Of a stretch of 64,000 nucleotides of DNA, positions 56,913 to 64,000 are shown in pieces. A program made the translations under genes and the position numbers. How positions within the stretch are numbered: the stretch's first letter is position 1; each line of letters opens with the position of its first letter. The notes under the pieces are model-generated. The model worked only from the letters and a program-made list of their open reading frames with translations. It was not told where the DNA came from and made no database searches. The DNA comes from Siphonodentalium dalli (taxonomy: Eukaryota; Mollusca; Scaphopoda; Gadilida; Siphonodentaliidae), in assembly GCA_032622095.1 (NCBI GenBank), contig CP136064.1:192727948-192791947 (forward strand), in the 5' to 3' direction.

Positions 56913-56990
56913 GTAAGTCAAGTGATGATAGTCTATTGCTGATTATCGTAATAAAGGCAAAATTGTGTTATGTCACATGGAACTCCAAAT

Positions 56991-57219
56991 TTAACCCTTT
57001 CAGTGCCAAGTCCGATTTTTGTATCAACCCATATTTCCTTGATCATTTTTCAAATTTATTGATTATAATAATGTGATTATAATAATGTGATACATTGATG
57101 GAAAGAGCTCTTAGAATTCTTTCCATCAATGTATCACATTATTATAATCAATAAATTTGAAAAATGATCAAGGAAATATGGGTTGATACAAAAATCGGAC
57201 TTGGCACTGAAAGGGTTAA
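56991..57219. mobile_element. TTAA-type perfect foldback MITE
   Basis: 229 bp between TTAA at 56991 and 57216. The ends TTAACCCTTTCAGTGCCAAG and CTTGGCACTGAAAGGGTTAA are mirrored, and the arms are near-perfect over about 100 bp around a GAGCTCTTAGAATTC-type centre. It is piggyBac-like by TSD and CCC start. It is young by arm identity. Confidence 0.85.
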
Positions 57220-58199
57220 ACATAAATCTTTAATGGTTGCTTTCTCTTGGGTTATATAACATAGAACTTATTAGGTGAGCGATCTCATGATTCAAATGTT
57301 CAGGTCAATAAATTATGTTTTCATATTTAGTAATATATACATAGCCTGTGTGTGCTACACTAAATCCTGTTTGGTGATTGATCAACTGCCAATTGGGTCA
57401 TGCATTTCATATTCCAATAATAATCCCCATAACACGAAACGTCACATCTTGTTGACCTATATGACAAAAAGCGTTAGATAGAATAACTAGGCTTGTTTTT
57501 AAATGCGCGGCCACAAACTAATCAATCGATAATTCACAGGTAGAATATTGGGCTAACTAACAGTGCCGCATGGTATAATATCCAGACTGCAAACAGATTT
57601 CTGAAAAATAAAAAATCTAAGGAGTGGATATAAATTTATAATGAAAAAGCTGTGTAAATTTAAGAATTGAATGTAGTTTTAGTGTGTTTTATTGAGTGGT
57701 ACGTCACTGGCCATTGTAGCCCATTTATTATGAACCACTTTGCGGCCATAGCACTATTATACCTTCAATAAAACACTCTCAAACTACATTAATTTCTTAA
57801 ATAAATCTTAATTCTTCATGCAAGGATTTCATTTATTTTGTTGTTCATTAAAACCAAATTTGTATATGTCTCTAAAAGTTAACTAAAATTTACTGGCTTG
57901 TCTCATAATATTAATTAACAAGTTCATTTAATATCAATTTAGCCTGAGTAGGATGCATTTTATGTAGAAAGACTATACCACCAGAAACACAATCCGTGTT
58001 TTGAAGTTCACCCTGTTTTGTATCCATCGATGGAGCTGTGAAGTGCATATGGTATACACTCTGAAGAGAATGAGGTTATTCTAATCGTCAATTGGTATTT
58101 AGTATAGAAAGGGTTAAAGAAACACAAGTTCTTCGTAGTTGGTTGGTTCATGTGAAATAACATAAATTGTATAAAAGTCCATAAAACAACTGTCATTAA
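57220..58199. other. unassigned non-coding sequence
   Basis: AT-rich, with an M4 terminus fragment ('agtatagaaagggttaa') near 58100. No exon seen. Confidence 0.4.
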
Positions 58200-58515
58200 C
58201 AAGTACATGTAAAAATAGATAACTTTGTTCTTATTTTCATTATTAATAATTCTCCAATAACGAGATTTCACATATCAAAACCATTGTTATGAAAACATAT
58301 ACTGTTACACTGGCATTACTGATAAATCACCATATAAGTCCAATAATAGACTAAACTTTAATTAAATATTGATGGCAAACATTGGAAAAGGTGTCGTGAG
58401 CATTGAAAATATTTTGAAAATCATATTCAGACTAAAATATTTGAACTTACTAGGTGATTAGTGATATTTGTTGACAAATCGCTGTAACAGTTTTGTTTAT
58501 TTAATTATTTCAACA
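58200..58515 (-). repeat. dispersed repeat M3, copy 2
   Basis: Inverted relative to 13470-13830: 'aataattctccaataacgag', 'ttgatggcaaacattggaaa' and 'gacaaatcgctgtaacag'. Confidence 0.6.
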
Positions 58516-59689
58516 TGCTATTCGTATTGGAGAGAACAAAGCTGATCTATTACTCCATGTTCATGGTGGTGATATTTTTAGACGTTTATAATTTTTGCAC
58601 ACTTACCCTCTGCGAAAGCATTGTGTCCCTAAGGTTAAGTGAGCCCTTAGTCCAAAAATGTTCTTCACACAGCCTGAATTTAGTATCAGGGACATATCCA
58701 GGCTGGTTTTCATTCTGATAAACGGTATGGGCACCCTAACTCCAGACGCCTAACACACCCTAACTCCAGAAAAAAAATAATAACAAAAACAAATTTAAAA
58801 AACAATTTTTTTTTTAAAGATATTTTTTATTCAGGTCACAATTCATATCATAATAAGACACAAATACATTTATATATATTTCCATAAGAAATTTAAGTTT
58901 ACAAAAAGATTTAAGTTTAACATGTGGAATTATACTGTAAAGTCAAACTCCATACAGCGCCCTCTAGCTACGCTATCGCTGCGATATATCACTGCCATAA
59001 CGAGTGTACTTTGCAGATGATAAATCTATTTTTACATATCGTCGCAGAACTGTATTTACTACTATTTAGTCACCTATTATCTTGTTTTGACCACCAAATT
59101 TTTTTTAAAGTTTGCAATAATGGTAATTCTTTCGGTATTGATAAGAACAATATGAACTGAGCCAGACATAGACAATTTTAATCCTAAAACATAAGAACTA
59201 AAAACACGTAAGAATTCCTTACCAATTAATGTCATTATGGCAGTGGTATCTCAGCGGAGCGATGGGAGATAAATCTGCCTGGAGTTTGCTGTAAAGTATG
59301 TTTGGCTTATCTGGCTTTCATCTGTGAAAACTTCAAATAGTTTGAGTTCAGGTTTGTTATCATTCAGCCTTCAGATTTCAGTATTTCAATTGAATTCAAG
59401 TGAAATTACACAGTACAGTACAGGAACAATGACAATTTGTTAAAAGCAACCTGGTTATCAGGTGGGATCTCATAATACCAAATGAATAATTAAAATAGAG
59501 ATTAGTACTACTAGTAATTACTCACTTAATAGATATTGTTTTAATAGATATTGTTTCTGCACTATATTATGTATGTGTCTCTCACTTGAGTTTTAGAAAA
59601 TATCCTATATGAATTAGATAGATAACAGTAAGTCTCATTTCAAGCAGGATGAGCATAATCCATTGAACCAAAAGATATCTGACAATAAC
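58516..59689. other. unassigned non-coding sequence
   Basis: Contains two copies of 'caccctaactccag' (58732-58770) and an A/T-rich stretch. Frames at 58515-58718 and 58924-59160 are not supported. Confidence 0.4.
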
Positions 59690-59945
59690 CTATATTAGCG
59701 TTTCAAATCCCATACATATATCAAAATTTCCACAGTAACTCTTGAGAAACTTGATCAAATTGACCTCACAGTAAAATTCAAGATACTGACTCAGAGAGCC
59801 CTAGATTAGCTCTCAATACATTAGATTTTCAAAAATTTCCAGAGGAAGATCCCCTGGACCATGCACCAACAGGAGAGGGACACCCCATCCCGAACCCTCC
59901 CCATCTCAGGCATTAGGCCTTCGGGATATGCTGAACATTGCCGAA
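59690..59945 (+). mobile_element. hAT 3' subterminal remnant
   Basis: 'ccaacaggagagggacaccc', 'catcccgaaccctccccat' and 'ggcattaggccttcggg' parallel the 3' end of the 17796-21654 element ('ccaacaacgggagggggg', 'cctcccgtaccctcccccgc', 'ttggcctacggcc'). It is a diverged fragment without a clear terminus. Confidence 0.6.
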
Positions 59946-59974
59946 AACAGGTGTCCCCAAAATATCCTTGGATC

Positions 59975-60390
59975 CTTCACCGAGTGTGTCTGACATTTGC
60001 AGAATGAGGTCCCCAGAGGTTGAATTTATTATTGATACCCCTCACAGTGGGCTAGCACCACCCAATTCACCCTCTGGTGACCTCATTCTGCTTAGGCCTC
60101 AACTGCTATGGGAGACCTAGGATTAGAAGTTCCCCAGTTGAAGTTGGTGATTGTCCACCCATTCTATCTTTTGCAAATTAGGCGATATGGAAACTCAACA
60201 GAAGGGAAAAAGTTACTAAAAACAATGTTAATTTTGAGACTATAGATACTTCCCAGAAGATGAAGCCTAAGCAGAATAAGTTCCCCAGAGGGTGCATTTG
60301 TGACGCCAGTCCACCATGTGGGATAGCGTCACTAAATTCAGCCTCTGAGGGGGGACCTCATTCTGCAAATGTCAGACACACTAAATTCAG
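59975..60390. mobile_element. MITE family M2, copy 3
   Basis: GTGTGTCTGACATTTGCAGA and ATGAGGTCCCCAGAGG are mirrored by CCTCATTCTGCAAATGTCAG and ACACAC. A second inverted pair ('ccctctggtgacctcattct' and 'agaataagttccccagaggg') lies inside, as in copy 1. It is non-coding. Confidence 0.75.
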
Positions 60391-61181
60391 ACTTGTCTTC
60401 ATATAAAGATCAGCGCAGTTTGAAGTGAAACAATTTTCCGCTAATTTATCTTGAAACTGTGAAAGAGAAATATCGCGTATTGCAGCCTTGTATGCAGATT
60501 TACTGAGGCTTTTGATAAAGCATATATGGTTGTAGATAATCGTTATCAGTCACCTATTTACATTTTATCTCACAAATAGTCATGTAGTCTCACTAACATG
60601 CCCAGCTTTCCATAGTACTACTTAGTGTGTTTTCTCAGCCTTGAAATGTTGGCTGATAAAGCTATATATAATTATTTTCTGTGACATATGCAAATTTATT
60701 GCTGAATCAGTAATTTGTCGGTTGAGTGTTTCATTAATTGCATTTGGCTGACATCCGTCTTTCCTGGAGTGACAGGTAATTATGTCTTTTATTTTACAAT
60801 GTGTTCAATATTAATAAACCTTGTATCAACAATTTGAACTACTTTGGTGGAGTTTTATTTAAATATTAGTTCTCAATGACCAGTTTTGAAGCCACACATA
60901 AATATTCAAACATCTGATTAATTTATATAACATTCTCGTAATATGTACCGTTGGAAAGTGGAAGCCCTAAATTGTTAAAATTTGGATACTTTGAACATGT
61001 ATACTATATATCAAAGTTATAATTATGGTAAACGAAACATGGTTGAAATAAAAATTATAATTTAATTTTTAAATTGCACCCTTGTTGGCCGAGCACAATT
61101 CAAAAGCCAATAGTCGATGGACAATTATTTGGGGGGAGGTGACATTTCTCTAATTGAAGTGGCACATCCATTGGTTTATAT
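60391..61181. other. unassigned non-coding sequence
   Basis: Nothing supportable seen. Confidence 0.45.
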
Positions 61182-61441
61182 TTAACCCTTTCTATACTAT
61201 TAAAATACTCATTGACGAGTAGTTCCCTTAGGAAATGTTTAGTTAATAAATTATATATATAATAGCTTATTATTTGAACATTTACCACCAAAGAATATAA
61301 ATTCTTCTGCACCTGTATTAGCTTTTGGTCTGTCTGTCATCTGCTTTTATTACCTGAACATCCCTCCAAATGAATAATAGACCATTCCAATGTATACTTT
61401 TATAACTATTGTGAGAAGCCATTTAGAATAGAAAGGGTTAA
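61182..61441. mobile_element. TTAA-type MITE, family M4, copy 2
   Basis: TTAACCCTTTCTATACTATT and TAGAATAGAAAGGGTTAA at the ends. The interior matches 39381-39623 ('gagtagttcccttaggaaat', 'cattccaatgtatactttta'). Confidence 0.8.
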
Positions 61442-61589
61442 CAGGCAGGACATACCTGGAGCGTTAGGTTATATGAATTTAAAAAACATTATATGTTTGA
61501 TATATATATATATATTAAAACCTTCTAACCTCAACATTTCTTTTTGAAAGACAAAAAACATGAACTGACAGGCTGACATTGACAGGCTG

Positions 61590-61834
61590 TATTGAGCCTG
61601 TCATGATGACAGTCTGTTGTGGAGAATGGTATTGAGCCTGTCATGATGACAGGCTGTTGTGGAGAATGGTGTTGATCCTGTCATGATGACAGGCTGTTGT
61701 GGAGAATAGTGTTGAGCCTGTTATGATGAGAGGCTTTTGTGGAGAATGGTGTTGAGCCTGTCATGATGACAGGCTGTTGTTGTGGAGAATGGTGTTTAGC
61801 CTGTCATGATTAGAGGCTTTTGTTGTGGAGAATG
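61590..61834. repeat. 40 bp minisatellite with a hairpin in each unit
   Basis: Six units start at 61594, 61634, 61674, 61714, 61754 and 61797. Each holds GCCTGTCATGATGACAGGC, whose eight-base arms pair, followed by TGTTGTGGAGAATGGT. Some units carry arm mutations. Confidence 0.85.
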
Positions 61835-61842
61835 GTCATTCA

Positions 61843-62045
61843 TAGAGTAATGCCCTAAATAATCGACTCCTTAACCACAGCAGAATTATGGGTAATTTTT
61901 CAGGATTTAGTCAGAAATATGGCTTGTTGCCATCCATCGGAGAGCTTTCTGATGAATGGCAACAAGACATATTTCCGACTAAATCCTGAAAAGTTACCCA
62001 TAATTCTGCTGTGGTTAAGGAGTCAATTATTTAGGGCATTACTGC
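61843..62045. mobile_element. TA-type foldback MITE, family M1, copy 7
   Basis: TAGAGTAATGCCCTAAATAA and TTATTTAGGGCATTACTGCA, with arms as in other copies. It abuts the minisatellite. Confidence 0.85.
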
Positions 62046-62128
62046 ACCTTTTGTGGGACACAGTTTATGTCCACGGCACTGGGCAGGCATTTATCTCACT
62101 TGTAACGTTATATATCGCTTCATTTCAG

Positions 62129-62164
62129 GAAATTAGATATGGTTCTGATGTACGACTGTCATGA
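62129..62164 (+). CDS. candidate terminal coding exon
   Basis: A good acceptor (ATATCGCTTCATTTCAG, ending 62128) is followed by GAA ATT AGA and so on, reading EIRYGSDVRLS then TGA. It starts on a codon boundary, matching the end of the 56839-56912 candidate. An AATAAA at 62411-62416 would give a 3' UTR of about 260 nt. No homology was recognised. The call is speculative on its own and strengthened by phase agreement. Confidence 0.3.
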   Translation, partial: EIRYGSDVRLS

Positions 62165-62410
62165 CCATCCCTTCCCCGAGCATACTAATATGAAATATGT
62201 GTAACTTTGATCCTCTGTAGGTACAAGTATCATAAATTTTAAATGTAAACAAAAGCTGATCTTACAAATATTTGTGTTGGTTATTATCAGTATATTGTGT
62301 GTACATAATGGGGTATTGACCATAGATAATTGCTGTACTATGCCGGAAAAGGATATTATATCTTCAATTACATGTATCTTTTGATTATTCACTTCACTGT
62401 GATCCACGAA

Positions 62411-62416
62411 AATAAA
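62411..62416 (+). terminator. possible polyadenylation signal
   Basis: AATAAA lies 247 bp beyond the TGA of the candidate terminal exon. In AT-rich DNA such hexamers are common, so it carries little weight by itself. Confidence 0.25.
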
Positions 62417-62663
62417 CACATCACATTAGATTAGATTATTTATTAGTAATGATACAAATATCTATACAATTTTATACAAAGATGTCACACGTATACAAAT
62501 TAAATGTTATATGATATTGGATGGAACTGTGGTCGACATTAAAATATAACTGTAAGTGAGTGATAAAAAGAAGAGCTCACTATTCAGATGTATAATCAAA
62601 AAGAGATCTAACCAATAAAGTTTTAAAAGATGGTTAGTCGGTGATATTAATATTAATAAATTT

Positions 62664-63188
62664 CAGGCCTTAAAATCCATTCATTTTTGCGAGAATCAAA
62701 GCTCGTTCACAAGTTTAAGGGTACGAGAATCAAAATCAAATCCTGATTATGCCAAAACTGAGTTGGTTGGGAGGGGGGTATGGTGTATCACCCATTCCAT
62801 GTTGGTGATGGTTTGAAGGGAATATCCCCTGGGAAAGTTTTGAAAATTCAATGCACTGAGTCAATTTCTCAACAGTAATATCTTACTTTCAAATCTTTAA
62901 AAAGTTTACCCTCTCCCTGTATCTTCAGTCAAATGAGTTGATGTTAATGTGACAGGAATGCAAAATTGCAATATTTATTGTACATGTATAGCCTTCAATT
63001 TTGAAAGATTTATTGTTGGTAAATTGAAAAAAAAAACACCCTGGCCTAATAGCTATGACATGATGTCTTTATATAACAAAGCAGAGATACACGTATGTAT
63101 GTGAGAATCAAACTTGATTCTCATGTTTCACTTTGCGAGAATCATTTGCGAGAATTGATTCTGATTCTCGTACAAATTTTAAGCCCTG
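62664..63188. mobile_element. hAT-like non-autonomous element
   Basis: CAGGCCTTAAAATCC is mirrored by ATTTTAAGCCCTG. Subterminal 'gcgagaatcaaa' and 'gagaatcaaaatcaa' are mirrored by 'ttgattctgattctcg' and 'gcgagaatcatttgcgag'. A CAGGGCTTAAAA-type end is common among hAT elements. No exact 8 bp TSD remains. It is non-coding. Confidence 0.6.
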
Positions 63189-63727
63189 AATTTTATTATT
63201 AATACTGGAAAGAGCACGAGGCATATTCCTATAACTATATGAAAGAAAGGATTTGAAAGAAAAATGGTATTGCTGTAATCAGACTTGAATAAGCCACAGC
63301 CATTTCATAGAACCCCAATGAAATTTAAGCTAAATGATTGAAAACAATACCCAGCATATGAGCGGCCACATGACAAGAGTACATTGGTCCTATCCTTGAC
63401 TCCCAGCAAGAGTTAACTGATATCTTATCAGTTTGTCAACAATTGTAGTTTACTGATAAACAAAACACCCACTACTATCTCCACTTCTGTGTGGAAAACA
63501 ATTTGCTCTATTTCCTTTCTAGCTAGAAGTTTGCTGCGAGTGTGCAATAGTGTGTCAAATCTACAAGAAATCATGAATTGAGGAATGGATAAATGTTCTG
63601 AGTGGAGATTCGAGAGGTTTTGTGGTCTATGACAGTGCTAAGCCTTCCTTCCATCAGTTAAAGGTCAATTCAGGGTATCAGACCCCCCAGTTACAACAAC
63701 AGCATACATATGCAATATCTAGTATTA
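63189..63727. other. unassigned non-coding sequence
   Basis: Nothing supportable seen. Confidence 0.4.
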
Positions 63728-64000
63728 CCCCCCCCCCCCCCCCCCCCCCCCCCCCCGCAATGAAGTTAGGGGGGGTATACTGGAGTCAGCTTGTCCATCT
63801 GTCGTCTGTCGTCCATCTGTCCGTCCGTGGACACAAATTTGTCCGGAGTTTATCTCAGCCGTTTTTGATCAATTTCCGTGAAACTTGGCACAGACATCAA
63901 CCACCATGGGAACCTGTGTACCTGCGGTTATGACGTCTGTCGGACTTTTTTTGGTGGAGTTATCCCCCTTTTTTCGACTTAGAAAAGTTCGCAACATGTA
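63728..64000 (+). repeat. dispersed repeat R3 with C29 head, cut by window end
   Basis: A 29 C tract (63728-63756), then GCAATGAAGTTAGGGGGGGT and ATACTGGAGTCAGCTTGTCC. The first unit is nearly identical to 34130-34310. It continues past the window. Confidence 0.85.

Overview
This is animal nuclear DNA. It is AT-rich, has no operons or Shine-Dalgarno-led reading frames, contains spliced-looking exons, and is packed with eukaryotic mobile elements (hAT, pogo/mariner-like and TTAA-type MITEs, Helitron-like, Kolobok-like, LINE, tRNA-derived SINE). The style of several repeats resembles what is known from marine invertebrates, most likely a mollusc. These include units beginning with a C-tract followed by GCAACGAAGTTAGGGGG and a GTCCGTC run, and repeats ending TTTCTATAGTCCCCCGAAA. 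This organism call is inference from repeat style only.

Layout. 1-9.2 kb: dispersed repeats, a ~160 bp satellite, two nearly identical 204 bp hairpin-rich units, and a tRNA-derived SINE. 9.6-15.1 kb: foldback MITEs, a Helitron-like element and a reverse-transcriptase remnant. 16.1-17.6 kb: a cluster of nine copies of a 14-mer. 17.8-21.7 kb: a nearly complete hAT transposon with a two-exon transposase carrying one frameshift. 22.7-31 kb: inverted repeats, a histone-type stem-loop, a tandemly duplicated 45-nt exon-like unit, a TSD-bounded hAT element and a CR1/L2-like LINE end. 31-44 kb: an element with 65 bp perfect inverted ends and an 8 bp TSD, a second LINE remnant, and many MITEs. 44.5-62.4 kb: three widely spaced, phase-compatible exon candidates on the + strand, separated by a Kolobok-like element, a Helitron-like array nested in a hAT element, and TTAA-type double-hairpin elements. 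62.6-64 kb: another hAT-like element and the start of a C-tract repeat.

How it fits together. The only solid protein gene is the hAT transposase. The rest is best read as intergenic or intronic DNA shaped by repeated insertion. Nesting is explicit: a TTAA element lies inside a TA-type MITE, a Helitron-like array lies inside a hAT, and MITEs lie in or beside LINE coding remnants. If the three exon candidates (44543-44611, 56839-56912, 62129-62164) are real, the right third of the window is the 3' end of an unidentified host gene with long TE-filled introns. I found no clearly new biological system. The most unusual unexplained signals are the 14-mer cluster, the 204 bp hairpin unit, the isolated histone-type stem-loop, and the nested tandem-array transposon.
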